64,000 bases of DNA from Lewinellaceae bacterium (GCA_020636075.1 JACJYO010000001.1:682001-746000), one strand, 5' to 3'; positions 38,180 through 47,153 are shown, counted from the first letter of the stretch. Numbers and translations: made by a program. The notes: a model not told the origin generated them from the letters alone.

Positions 38180-41100
38180 TCAAAGCCTCATCCCCTGCAC
38201 AGAAAACGTAAAGGGATTTTCGGGCAAATCATTGTGGGTAATGATCACCGTGGCCGTACGCAAATTTGGTGTTGGATTATTTGGATTATCCGGTTGGGGT
38301 TTGAATTCGATGGTAAAACTGGCGCCGCTGCCTGCCGGTACAGATGCCGGTGGCGGAATGGTGACGATAAAGTCTGCCGGATTTTGACCGACGATGGTCA
38401 CCAGGGGTGTACCGCTGAGGAGCAGGGGCTTGGCCGCATAGGTATTGCCAATGGAAAATAGGTGACTGACCGAACTGCCGGTAGCTGCGGCGCCGAAATC
38501 CGTACCGTTGGAAGTACTCGGCGCATTACTCCGGTTTTCAATGGGATTGCCATTGCTCCCCAGGTCAATTTGGGCAGGTGCGTTGAGCCGGAAAATCCGG
38601 GCATGCCCGCTATCGTTTCCGTTTCCATCGTTGAAAGGCCCTCCGGCGGCTATCGTCAAACCGTCGGCCGACAGGCTCGCCGACCAGCCCAGTTGGTCGC
38701 CGGCCGCTTCGCCGTCGAGGTCCGCACCTTGCTTTGTCCAAACGCTGCCAAGCAACTTGTATACCCGGATGTGGCCGCTCTGGCTACCACCGCCGTCGTT
38801 TCCGTAGGCGGCAACGGCCAACGTCTGACCGTCGGGCGACAGGCTCACCGAAGAGCCCGAAAAGTCATTGGGCGCCTCGCCGTCGATGTCAGCACCCAGT
38901 TGGGTCCATACGCCGCCGGACAATTGGAACACCCGGGCGTGGCCGCTATCGCCACCGTTGCCGTCGTTGCCTTTGGCGCCAGCGGCTACCGTTTGGCCAT
39001 CTGCCGAGAGGCTGACCGAGTAGCCAAATTCGTCGCCGGCAGCTTCGCCGTCGATGTCTGACCCCTGCTGGATCCAGACCCCGCCGATCAGTTTGTACAC
39101 CCGGACGTGACCGGCGTTGCTTCCATTCCCGCCGTTCCTCGGGGCTCCGATCGCCACCGTTTGGCCGTCCGACGACAGGCTCACCGACCAGCCCAACCAG
39201 TCGGACAGGCCTTCGCCATTGATGTCGGAACCCTGTTGCGTCCAGACCCCGCCGATCAATTTGTACACCTGCACCTCGCCGGTGTTGGGCCCGTTGCCGT
39301 CATTTTCGATCGCGCCAATGGCCACCGTTTGGCCGTCCAATGACAGGCTGACCGAATAGCCAAACTGGTCGAACGCGGCCGCGCCGTTTAAGTCCGAGCC
39401 CTGCTGCGTCCAAATGCCGCCGATCAATTTGAATACCCGCACCTGGCCGCTATTGGTCCCGTTGTCGGCATTGAAATGCTCGCCGATCGCTACTGTTTGG
39501 CCGTCCGACGACAGGCTCACGGAATAACCCGCTTCGTCGCCGGGGTGCTCGCCGTCGATGTCCGAGCCCAGTTGGGTCCAGACCTCACCGAGCAAGTTGA
39601 ATACCCGGACCTGGCCGCTGTTGTTTCCGCCGCCGTCGTTTAAGGGCGCGCCGATGGCTATTGTCTGGCCGTCCACTGAGAGGCTCACCGAGCGGCCCGA
39701 CAAATCATCATCTGCTTCGCCATCGATGTCCATGCCCGACTGGCTCCAGGGTTGATCTGGCGACGCGGTGCCGTAGCCCTGCACCGAAAAGGTGTAAGGA
39801 TTTTCATCGCTGTCGTTATTCACGATGCTGATACTGGCAGTACGCAGACCCGAAGCCGAGGGCGTAAAACTTACAATGAAAATGGTGTTGTTTCCGGCCG
39901 GAATAGTCGCCGGCAGGCTGATGCCGCTCAGCGCAAAATCAGCTGCATGCGCGCCGGTGAGGGTGATGCCGCCGGCGGGGATTGTTAGAGCGCCGGGGCC
40001 GGCGTTTTCAATGCTGAAAGTGTCGGCTTTCAGGCCTGTGGAGGTGGTGACGATGCCGAAATCGGTGTTGTCGGATGGGTCGGGGGAGGTGTCGTTGTTG
40101 GGGATATTGAGGTTGTTGCCTGTTACATTTATTTCGGGTGGGCCGGCATATTTGTATACTCGGACTTGACCACTGTTATTGCCGTTGCCGTCATTGGAAG
40201 GAGCCCCGATGGCTACCGTTTGGGCATCTGAGGACAAACTCACTGATGTTCCTGATCGATCACCTATAATCTCTCCATCTATGTCTGAACTCTGCTGTAT
40301 CCAATTTCCATTCATTATTGTAAATACCCGAACATGTCCCCTACCTTTATTATTTCCTGGTGCCCCGATTGCCACTGTCTGACCGTCAGAAGATAAGCTC
40401 ACCGACCAGCCCGAATTCTGTATGTCTGGACCTGACTCCCCATCTATATCCAAGCCTTGTTGCGTCCAAACACCATTCATCAACTTGTAAACCCGCACAT
40501 GCCCGCTTCCGTAGAGATTTCCGGAATTCCCAATGGCCCCAATGGCAACTATCTGTCCATCTGAAGACAAACTCACTGAGTGGCCTGAAACATCATTGGC
40601 AGCTTCACCGTCTATGTCCAAGCCTTGTTGCGTCCAAACACCATTCACAAACTTATATATCCTTACTTGCCCACTTCTATAGCCATTGCCATCATTAAAT
40701 GGTGCTCCAATAGCTACGGCTTGACCGTCTGAAGACAAACTCACCGAAGAACCTGATTGATCTTCGGCAGCTTCACCGTCTATGTCCAAACCTTGCTGGG
40801 TCCAAACACCGTTCATAAATTTGTATACCCTTACATGCCCACTCCGATAGCCGTTCCCGCCATTAAAATTTGCTCCGGCGGCTACTGTTTGACCATCAGA
40901 TGACAAACTCACTGAACATCCAAATCGGTCATCGGCTGCCTCACCGTCTATGTCCAAGCCTTGTTGTGTCCAAACACCGTTTACCAACTTGAAAACCCGA
41001 ATATGTCCACTTCGCAAGCCATTTCCTGAATTAAACGTTGCACCAATGGCTACTGTCAGACCATCAGAGGACAGACTCACTGAAAAGCCCGAAGCACTAT

Positions 41101-41449
41101 TGGCACCCTCTCCGTCAATATCCATACCCAGTTGTGTCCAAACACCGCTTATCAATTTGTAAATCCGCACATGTCCACTGATATAGCCATTCCCGCCATT
41201 TCCTACTGCTCCAATAGCAACTGTTTGTCCATCTGAGGATAAACTTACAGACCGACCCGAGTTATCACCCGCCGCCTCACCATCAATATCACCCCCCTGC
41301 TGCACCCATTGAGCCTCAAGGCAGGAGGTGAGCGCAAAACTGAGCAATAGAAAAACAAATCCACGGCTATTGGAAAAGAGCAGATTATGTTTTTTCGTAA
41401 AACTTGTGTTATTAGCCAGAACATTCAGGCTGCTTATCAGTGATTTCAT
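38180..41449 (-). CDS. Secreted FG-GAP double beta-propeller protein with two choice-of-anchor D domains
   Basis: 1,089 aa. The N-terminus has a long polar region then a hydrophobic stretch (VFLLLSFALTSCLEAQ). The LTSC could be a lipobox, or cleavage may follow LEAQ. Seven FG-GAP-like repeats (GxSVSLSSDGQTVAIGAxxNxGNG) fill about residues 47-440, then a choice-of-anchor D domain (about 445-560). Seven more repeats (about 565-950) and a second choice-of-anchor D domain end the protein (ENPFTFSVQGMRL). The protein is thus an internal duplication of a seven-bladed integrin-like propeller plus ASH-type domain. The C-terminal sequence is slightly different from the GxGQ ending of its neighbours. 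No T9SS domain is seen. Confidence 0.93.
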   Translation of the reverse strand: MKSLISSLNVLANNTSFTKKHNLLFSNSRGFVFLLLSFALTSCLEAQWVQQGGDIDGEAAGDNSGRSVSLSSDGQTVAIGAVGNGGNGYISGHVRIYKLISGVWTQLGMDIDGEGANSASGFSVSLSSDGLTVAIGATFNSGNGLRSGHIRVFKLVNGVWTQQGLDIDGEAADDRFGCSVSLSSDGQTVAAGANFNGGNGYRSGHVRVYKFMNGVWTQQGLDIDGEAAEDQSGSSVSLSSDGQAVAIGAPFNDGNGYRSGQVRIYKFVNGVWTQQGLDIDGEAANDVSGHSVSLSSDGQIVAIGAIGNSGNLYGSGHVRVYKLMNGVWTQQGLDIDGESGPDIQNSGWSVSLSSDGQTVAIGAPGNNKGRGHVRVFTIMNGNWIQQSSDIDGEIIGDRSGTSVSLSSDAQTVAIGAPSNDGNGNNSGQVRVYKYAGPPEINVTGNNLNIPNNDTSPDPSDNTDFGIVTTSTGLKADTFSIENAGPGALTIPAGGITLTGAHAADFALSGISLPATIPAGNNTIFIVSFTPSASGLRTASISIVNNDSDENPYTFSVQGYGTASPDQPWSQSGMDIDGEADDDLSGRSVSLSVDGQTIAIGAPLNDGGGNNSGQVRVFNLLGEVWTQLGSDIDGEHPGDEAGYSVSLSSDGQTVAIGEHFNADNGTNSGQVRVFKLIGGIWTQQGSDLNGAAAFDQFGYSVSLSLDGQTVAIGAIENDGNGPNTGEVQVYKLIGGVWTQQGSDINGEGLSDWLGWSVSLSSDGQTVAIGAPRNGGNGSNAGHVRVYKLIGGVWIQQGSDIDGEAAGDEFGYSVSLSADGQTVAAGAKGNDGNGGDSGHARVFQLSGGVWTQLGADIDGEAPNDFSGSSVSLSPDGQTLAVAAYGNDGGGSQSGHIRVYKLLGSVWTKQGADLDGEAAGDQLGWSASLSADGLTIAAGGPFNDGNGNDSGHARIFRLNAPAQIDLGSNGNPIENRSNAPSTSNGTDFGAAATGSSVSHLFSIGNTYAAKPLLLSGTPLVTIVGQNPADFIVTIPPPASVPAGSGASFTIEFKPQPDNPNNPTPNLRTATVIITHNDLPENPFTFSVQGMRL

Positions 41450-41573
41450 AATTAAGGTTTTAGTTGATGTTTATTACTGTTTTTAAAGGATGCAAATGGA
41501 ATGAACCCAGCCCGCCAAAGGCAGGCAGCAAATCAGTTTTTAGCTAAAAATGGAATTCCCCAACTACATGGGA

Positions 41574-41660
41574 GCGAAAAGGAGAGCAAAAACGCAAAAA
41601 CCCAACTAACTCAAGGTCCGACGCTCAAGAAAATAATACGCAGATTAAAGGGATTATAAA
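41574..41660. repeat. Dispersed ~80-bp intergenic element, copy 4
   Basis: Shares GCGAAAAGGAGAGCAAAAA, CTAACTCAAGGTCCGACGCTCA and AATACGCAGATTAAAGGGATTA with the other copies. A CCC...GGG hairpin (about 41559-41572) precedes it. It lies 125 bp upstream of the FG-GAP gene. Confidence 0.62.
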
Positions 41661-41713
41661 ATACTCAAGTTGGAATTGCCTGTAGGTAAATGACTAAAGC
41701 GCCAAACGAGACA

Positions 41714-41819
41714 GTTTCGCACAGATTTTACACAGATTAGGGCGCAGATTTTACACAGATTTTCATTTTGAGTCTGCGTAAAATCTGTGCATAAAATCTG
41801 TGTAAAATCTGTGCGAAAC
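41714..41819. repeat. 25-bp perfect inverted repeat with nested ACAGATTTTAC units
   Basis: The left arm 41714-41738 (GTTTCGCACAGATTTTACAC...) is the exact complement of 41795-41819. The spacer holds further direct and inverted copies of the same ~12-bp unit. It is close to the 3' end of the glucosaminidase gene and could fold in RNA from either strand. Confidence 0.85.
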
Positions 41820-41890
41820 CAACTACACCGGGCCCAACCACAACTCAAAAGAACTATGTGCAAACGCTCAAATATACTTCCCAAAAAAAA

Positions 41891-42535
41891 TCACCCCTGC
41901 CGGTCCACCCGCTTGGGCCAATTCGGCACCAAAGCCCGCAAATCTTCCTCCAATATTTCGGGTAAGTGTTCAGCATCTTCAATCGGCGGCAACAAAACTG
42001 CCCGCTCCGAAAATGCCGTCGGTAAATAGCGCTCGATCATGCGCGCTACTTTGGCAAGCACATCAAAGTAAACCGGTGAGGTCGCGTAGCCCGCTTTGGC
42101 GATTTCCTCAAAAAAGGCTAACGGATCTTTGCCGACTTTGACCGCGGTGGCGTAGCGTTTGTTTTGCAAAAAAAATTTGGCGTGATCGTCGAAGGAGCCC
42201 TTCGGGTTCCGGTATTTCCGAAACCAGTCTTTCACTTTGTATTTCCAACGCTTTGCGGCGACCTGCTCGATGGACAAGACCTTGGGGAACAGGTGCCCCT
42301 TGTCCGGGCTCGACAGGTATTCGGTGGTGACCACCAACTGGCGCTTGTGCGGTTTGTCCGACGCCTTGGCTTTGATGCCAAAAAACATGTTGCCGGGCGC
42401 CTTTTCCCCCCAACCGCTTTCGAGCGCCGCCTGTGCAAGAATGGCAACTGCGCTGATGCCGGTTTTTTCCTGCGTTTTCAGGGCAAAGGGGTGGAATTTT
42501 TCCACAAAATCCTTGGGTAAAAGTTTCATCTTCAA
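41891..42535 (-). CDS. Glucosaminidase-domain peptidoglycan hydrolase
   Basis: 214 aa. Residues about 8-165 match the glucosaminidase (FlgJ/LytG-type, GH73-like) family that cleaves the glycan chain of peptidoglycan. Visible are AILAQAALESGWGEKAPGN with the likely catalytic Glu and NMFFGIKA, plus the downstream FDDHAKFF and YATDP-like region. No signal peptide or binding repeats are visible, so the route out of the cytoplasm is unclear; phage-type or moonlighting use is possible. It is divergent from the CRTAC1-like lipoprotein gene, with about 63 bp between the likely starts. Confidence 0.9.
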   Translation of the reverse strand: MKMKLLPKDFVEKFHPFALKTQEKTGISAVAILAQAALESGWGEKAPGNMFFGIKAKASDKPHKRQLVVTTEYLSSPDKGHLFPKVLSIEQVAAKRWKYKVKDWFRKYRNPKGSFDDHAKFFLQNKRYATAVKVGKDPLAFFEEIAKAGYATSPVYFDVLAKVARMIERYLPTAFSERAVLLPPIEDAEHLPEILEEDLRALVPNWPKRVDRQG

Positions 42536-42598
42536 TCGGATTTTATGGGGTTAAAACTACAAAAATTTAATAGGTTCACCCTTCAAACAAATTCTCCT

Positions 42599-45500
42599 AT
42601 GACGTATACAACCGGCGCTACCCTCCTTTTTTCGAGCCTGTTTCTTTTTTCCTGCCAAAACACGCCCAACGATGATTTTTTGCGCGCTGAAATGCCTGAA
42701 GCTGAACCGGTTAAGGCAAGCACCACGTTTGAACTGATACCCGCTGCCCGCTCCGGCATCGACTTCGTACCCGAAATCCAGGAAAGCTTCCAGTACAATT
42801 TCCTGCTCGACCCCTACGAGTACAACGGCGGGGGTGTAGGCATAATCGATATTGACAACGACGGCCTGCAGGACCTGTTTTTCACCCACCGCTTCAACGG
42901 CTGCCGGCTCTACCGCAACAAGGGCAATTTCCAGTTTGAAGACATTTCCGAATCCTCCGGAGTCGCGCAGTTTTCCGGCCTGAAAACCGGGGTCGCAGTG
43001 GTGGATATCAACGGCGACGGTTGGCAGGACCTCTACGTGTGCCGGACCTGGCTGACCAATTTGCCGGAACGGCGCAACCTGCTGTTTGTCAACAACGGCG
43101 ACAATACCTTCAGCGAACAGGCAGCCGCCTATGGCATCGACGACCCGTCGCCCTCGCAGTGCGCCAACTTTTTTGATTACGACCTCGACGGCGACCTCGA
43201 CCTCTACGTGGTCAACCACCCGGTAGATTTCAAAACGATGAACAACATTGACTACCAACCCAGCGCTACAGCCCCGCTGGCGCGCAGCCAGACGCCCAAG
43301 GACGAATTTGAGTCGGACAAGTTGTTCCGGCGCAACCCCACCCCCGGCCCTTCAGGTTCTTCTTCAGATGGTAAAAATGGGGTTCAACCAAATACCCGAT
43401 TATCAAAAACAGGTTCAACCAACCGAAATCAAGAGAAAAGCCAAAATCAAGCCCCCCTCCCCCCGGGGGGAGGGGATGGGGGTGGGGTCTACACCGACAT
43501 CTCCCAAAAAGCCGGCATTCACAACCGCGCCTACGGTCTGAGCGCAACCTGCGCCGATTTTAACGATGACGGCTGGCCGGACCTGTTGATCGCCAACGAT
43601 TTTGTAATGCCCGATTTTCTCTACCTGAACAACCGCAAAGGCGGTTTTACCGAAGAAGCCAACCGCTGGTTTGCGCACACTGCCAACCACTCCATGGGCT
43701 GTGACATCGCTGATCTGAACAACGACGCCCATCCCGATATTTGCATTCCCGACATGCTGGGCTCAACCCCGAAACGCCAAAAAGAACTCATGAGCAGCAT
43801 GATCATCGAACGCACCCGGCTGCTCGAAAAACAGGGCTATGGGGTGCAACAAATGCGCAATGTGCTGCAGTTTTTCAACCCCGGCCCCGGCCCCTCCCCC
43901 AACCCCTCCCCCCGGGGGGAGGGGAGTACCCCCACTGGAAAGTTGAAGTCTGGAAGAGGGCAAGCCCCCCTCCCCCCGGGGGGAGGGGCTGGGGGAGGGG
44001 TCTACGCCGAACTCGGTTGCCAGGCCGGCATTGAAGCCACCGAATGGAGCTGGGCGCCCTTGCTCGCCGATTTTGACAACGACGGCTGGAAAGATATATT
44101 CATCACCTCCGGCGTTTACCGGGACCTGAACGACCTCGATTTCTTTTTTTACACCGCCGACAGTTTGAAAAAAACCGGCGGGATCACCGAAAGCCGGTTC
44201 GAAAATTTTGAAGCCTTTGCCGGCAAAATGTCCAGTTTCCCGGTGGCCAATTTTATGTATAAAAATACCGGCACCTTGCCGCTAACCAATGTTTCCGAAG
44301 CCTGGGGGCTGGGGCATAAAGGCTTTTCCAACGGCGCAGCCTATGCCGACCTCGACAACGACGGCGACCTGGATCTGGTGATCAACAACCTGCGCGAACC
44401 GGCCTCTGTGTATGAAAACAAAGCTGCACAAACCAACCAAAACCACTGGCTGCAAATCAAATGCAGGGGCAGCGCTTTCAATGCCTCGGGCACCGGGGCA
44501 AAAATTTGGGTGGAAGCCGGCGGGCAGGTTTTTTACCAGGAAATGACCCCCGTCCGCGGGTTTTATTCTTCGGTGGAACCCATTTTTCAGGTCGGGCTCG
44601 GCGCTATCAAATCCATCGACCGGGTTTCGATTGAATGGCCGGGCGGTACATCGCAGGTACTGGAAGCGGTGCCCGCCGACCAACGCCTTATCCTGGATAT
44701 TGCCCAGGCACAACCCGGGCGCATTCCCCGCCCTACCCCACCGGAACCGATATTCGCGCCACTGGCAGCCGGAATGTTGCCTGAATTTTCTCACCGGGAA
44801 AACGACTTCGAAGATTTCAACCGCGAGCGCCTGCTCTTGCACCGCTTTTCCCGCAGCGGACCCTGCCTCGCCACAGGCGATGTGAACGGCGACGGGATCG
44901 AGGACCTGTTCGTGGGTGGCGCTGCAGGGCAACCTGGTGCCTTGTTATTGCAAAATCCGAATAACCGCTTCCCAACCCTGCCGCAGCCTGCCTTTGTGGC
45001 CGATGCCCGATATGAAGACCGGGGGGCATTGCTGTTTGATGCCGACGGCGACAGCGACCTCGATTTGTACGTGGTTTCCGGCAGCAATGAGGAAGATGCC
45101 GGTTCCGACTTCTACCAGGACCGTTTTTATGTGAATGATGGCAAGGGCAGGTTCAGCCGGGCGCCCGATGCGTTGCCGCAGTTCCGGGAAAGCGGCACGG
45201 TCGTGCGGGCGCTGGATTTCGACAACGATGGTGATCCCGATCTGATCGTCGGCGGGCAGTTCGTGCCGGGCAAATTCCCCGAACCGGCGAAGACATACCT
45301 GCTCCAAAACGACGGAAAGGGGCATTTCACCGCCCTGTCGACGGCCACCGGATTGCCGGGCGGGATTTCCGACTTTCAATGCGCCGATCTGGACGGCGAC
45401 GGTAAAACCGAACTGATCACCTGTGGCGAGTGGGCGTCGATCCGGGTGTTTCAAATTGATGGAAAAAACTGCACCGAGTTGACGGAAGAATTCGGGTTAA

Positions 45501-46213
45501 ACGATAGCCAGGGCATGTGGAACTGCCTGTCGGTCAGCGACCTGGATGGCGATGGCGACCTCGATCTGGTTGCCGGCAACGAGGGTTTGAACACCCGGTT
45601 ACAGGCCTCGCCAGGCGCGCCTTTGCGGCTTTTCGCACTCGACTTCGATTTGAACCAAAGCATCGACCCAGTAGTGGCCATAGCGCATGAGGGGCGGTAT
45701 TATCCGCTGGCACAACGCAATGAGTTGGCGGCGCAAATGCCCAACCTGATCAAGACAAAATTTTTGCGCTACCGGGCATACGCCAAGGCGCCCTTGGAGG
45801 AGGTTTTTGATTTAAAAAAATTGCGCGCAGCGCAAAAATTTGAAGTCCGCTATTTGGAAAACTGTTGGTTTGAAAACAAAAACGGCCGGTTTGAAATCCA
45901 TGCCCTGCCCTGGCAGGCACAGGGATCCTGCGTAAACAGCATTGTCGTGCGCGATTTTACGAAAGACGGAAAGCCGGATTTGCTGTTGTTGGGAAACGAT
46001 TCCAACAACCTGCCTGAAACCGGTCCGTACGATGCCTCCTTTGGGACATTGCTGGCCGGAACCGGAAGCGGTTGGCAATACCTGCCAAACCGGCAACACG
46101 GATTGTGGGCTCCCGGTGAAGCCCGTTCCGCACTAATCCTTTCGACGGCTTTGGGCCAAGAGATCCTTTGCGCCGGATTTAACAATAGCGCGCTTCAAGC
46201 CTGGGTATTTTAA
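42599..46213 (+). CDS. CRTAC1/ASPIC-UnbV family lipoprotein with two VCBS propellers
   Basis: 1,204 aa from the ATG at 42599. An upstream ATG at 42545 adds 18 residues, but the later start places a lipobox LFSC at residues 16-19 after a hydrophobic stretch. Seven VCBS/FG-GAP calcium-loop repeats (IDIDNDGLQDLFF, VDINGDGWQDLYV, ... ADLDNDGDLDLVI) are followed by an ASPIC/UnbV domain (about 620-715, FNASGTGAKIWVEAGG, IEWPGG). About seven further repeats run to the C-terminus. Two in-frame low-complexity inserts (Pro/Gly-rich) replace the NNGDGTF hairpin of repeats 3 and 5; see the mobile-element entries. It is probably an outer-membrane lipoprotein. The function of this family in Bacteroidota is not established. 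Confidence 0.9.
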   Translation: MTYTTGATLLFSSLFLFSCQNTPNDDFLRAEMPEAEPVKASTTFELIPAARSGIDFVPEIQESFQYNFLLDPYEYNGGGVGIIDIDNDGLQDLFFTHRFNGCRLYRNKGNFQFEDISESSGVAQFSGLKTGVAVVDINGDGWQDLYVCRTWLTNLPERRNLLFVNNGDNTFSEQAAAYGIDDPSPSQCANFFDYDLDGDLDLYVVNHPVDFKTMNNIDYQPSATAPLARSQTPKDEFESDKLFRRNPTPGPSGSSSDGKNGVQPNTRLSKTGSTNRNQEKSQNQAPLPPGGGDGGGVYTDISQKAGIHNRAYGLSATCADFNDDGWPDLLIANDFVMPDFLYLNNRKGGFTEEANRWFAHTANHSMGCDIADLNNDAHPDICIPDMLGSTPKRQKELMSSMIIERTRLLEKQGYGVQQMRNVLQFFNPGPGPSPNPSPRGEGSTPTGKLKSGRGQAPLPPGGGAGGGVYAELGCQAGIEATEWSWAPLLADFDNDGWKDIFITSGVYRDLNDLDFFFYTADSLKKTGGITESRFENFEAFAGKMSSFPVANFMYKNTGTLPLTNVSEAWGLGHKGFSNGAAYADLDNDGDLDLVINNLREPASVYENKAAQTNQNHWLQIKCRGSAFNASGTGAKIWVEAGGQVFYQEMTPVRGFYSSVEPIFQVGLGAIKSIDRVSIEWPGGTSQVLEAVPADQRLILDIAQAQPGRIPRPTPPEPIFAPLAAGMLPEFSHRENDFEDFNRERLLLHRFSRSGPCLATGDVNGDGIEDLFVGGAAGQPGALLLQNPNNRFPTLPQPAFVADARYEDRGALLFDADGDSDLDLYVVSGSNEEDAGSDFYQDRFYVNDGKGRFSRAPDALPQFRESGTVVRALDFDNDGDPDLIVGGQFVPGKFPEPAKTYLLQNDGKGHFTALSTATGLPGGISDFQCADLDGDGKTELITCGEWASIRVFQIDGKNCTELTEEFGLNDSQGMWNCLSVSDLDGDGDLDLVAGNEGLNTRLQASPGAPLRLFALDFDLNQSIDPVVAIAHEGRYYPLAQRNELAAQMPNLIKTKFLRYRAYAKAPLEEVFDLKKLRAAQKFEVRYLENCWFENKNGRFEIHALPWQAQGSCVNSIVVRDFTKDGKPDLLLLGNDSNNLPETGPYDASFGTLLAGTGSGWQYLPNRQHGLWAPGEARSALILSTALGQEILCAGFNNSALQAWVF
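43336..43490 (+). mobile_element. In-frame GC-palindrome insertion 1 in lipoprotein gene
   Basis: About 155 bp coding Pro/Gly/Ser-rich peptide (NPTPGPSG ... PLPPGGGDGGG) between DKLFRR and YTDISQKAGI, where a NNGDGTF loop is expected. It ends with a 22-bp perfect palindrome at 43454-43475 (arm CCCCTCCCCCC). The left end looks decayed. No coding capacity of its own. Confidence 0.75.
43879..44003 (+). mobile_element. In-frame GC-palindrome insertion 2 in lipoprotein gene
   Basis: About 125 bp with near-perfect ~36-bp inverted ends, each containing the same 22-bp palindrome (43903-43924 and 43967-43988) as insertion 1. It codes PNPSPRGEG ... PLPPGGGAGGG between RNVLQFF and YAELGCQAGI. This resembles a small palindromic, MITE-like element that keeps the reading frame. 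Confidence 0.78.
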
Positions 46214-46269
46214 GTATCACATGCAAAAATACTTTTGATTATTCTGGCAACATTTTGTTTATCCATTGA

Positions 46270-46277
46270 TATATTTG
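46270..46277 (+). promoter_or_regulatory. Candidate Bacteroidota -7 element (TATATTTG)
   Basis: It matches TAnnTTTG exactly, 41 bp upstream of the OmpA-family start codon. A TTTG at 46254-46257 is too close for a standard -33 element, so only the -7 match is supported. Confidence 0.4.
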
Positions 46278-46317
46278 CCGAAACATCACCACGACAAAAT
46301 ATTAAACCATACTTCAC

Positions 46318-47136
46318 ATGAAAATTCCATTTTGGCTAATTGCCCTGCTCTTCGTAGGCTATTCGATCTGGGCCGTCAACAAATGGCATTGCGTGCAATG
46401 TCAGTGTTGCGACGGACAGACACCGCCGACTGAAGCAGCAAAAAAAACAAGTGGGGTTCCGCTATTTAGCTGGAATGCCGAACAACCCGAAGCCGACGCC
46501 AATTTTGAAGCCTGGAAGAAAGCCCTTATCGGCAGAGGCGGGCAGGGCGATACGCTGCAGATCACCGGTTGGTACCGCGCGGGCGAAACAAACAGCTCCA
46601 AAGCAGCCAACCTGGGGATGGCCCGCGCAGAAGCCTTGAAAGCAATGATGATGCCCGGCGTGCCCGACAGCCGTATTCACCTCGATTCCAAACTGGTGGA
46701 AGACAGCCTGGCCGAAGGCGGTCCGGCCCGCGAATCTGCCGGATTTTCCTGGATCAAAATGGTGCTGGCGAAAGAGGCAGGTGCGATCATCGAATCAGAT
46801 AACGATGTGACCTTCCTTTTCCCCTTTAATTCGACGGAAAAAGACAAGGACCCGGAAGTGGATGCATACCTGAAAAAACTGGTGGATAAGCACAAGACAA
46901 CCAATGCCACATTTGTTGTGGTGGGGCATACCGATAATGTGGGTGAGCCCGAAGACAACATCAAACTCGGCATGGGCCGTGCAAAGGCAATCGCTAAATT
47001 TTTACAGGACAATGGGATTCCTGCAAGCCGCATCAAGGTCGATTCAAAAGGCGAATCTGAACCTGTAGCCAGTAACGATACCGACGACGGCCGGCACCAA
47101 AACCGGCGCGTCGTGCTCACCACCAACAATAATTAG
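46318..47136 (+). CDS. OmpA-family protein
   Basis: 272 aa. One N-terminal hydrophobic segment (about 5-20, LIALLFVGYSIWAV) is followed by a Cys-rich motif CVQCQCCDG. The C-terminal half (about 160-272) is an OmpA/MotB peptidoglycan-binding domain (VVGHTDNVGEPEDN, GMGRAKAIAKFL, GIPASRIKVDSKGESEPV, HQNRRV). The region about 50-140 (ITGWYRAGE, GMARAEALKAMM, VPDSRIHLDSKL) looks like a second, degenerate copy of the same fold. It is predicted to tether the envelope to peptidoglycan. The next gene starts 17 bp later, so the pair is likely co-transcribed. Confidence 0.92.
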   Translation: MKIPFWLIALLFVGYSIWAVNKWHCVQCQCCDGQTPPTEAAKKTSGVPLFSWNAEQPEADANFEAWKKALIGRGGQGDTLQITGWYRAGETNSSKAANLGMARAEALKAMMMPGVPDSRIHLDSKLVEDSLAEGGPARESAGFSWIKMVLAKEAGAIIESDNDVTFLFPFNSTEKDKDPEVDAYLKKLVDKHKTTNATFVVVGHTDNVGEPEDNIKLGMGRAKAIAKFLQDNGIPASRIKVDSKGESEPVASNDTDDGRHQNRRVVLTTNNN

Positions 47137-47153
47137 TCAAAACAAACTCAACC

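Larger units (their letters stand above)
41450..41890. other. Intergenic region, 441 bp, repeat-rich
   Basis: Contains dispersed-element copy 4 (41574-41660) and a 25-bp perfect inverted repeat (41714-41819). No gene is recognised; the short ORF here is built from the palindrome. Confidence 0.7.

Noticed and set aside
42557..43258. 233-aa minus-strand ORF
   Set aside because: Antisense shadow of the CRTAC1-family lipoprotein, which has clear VCBS motifs.
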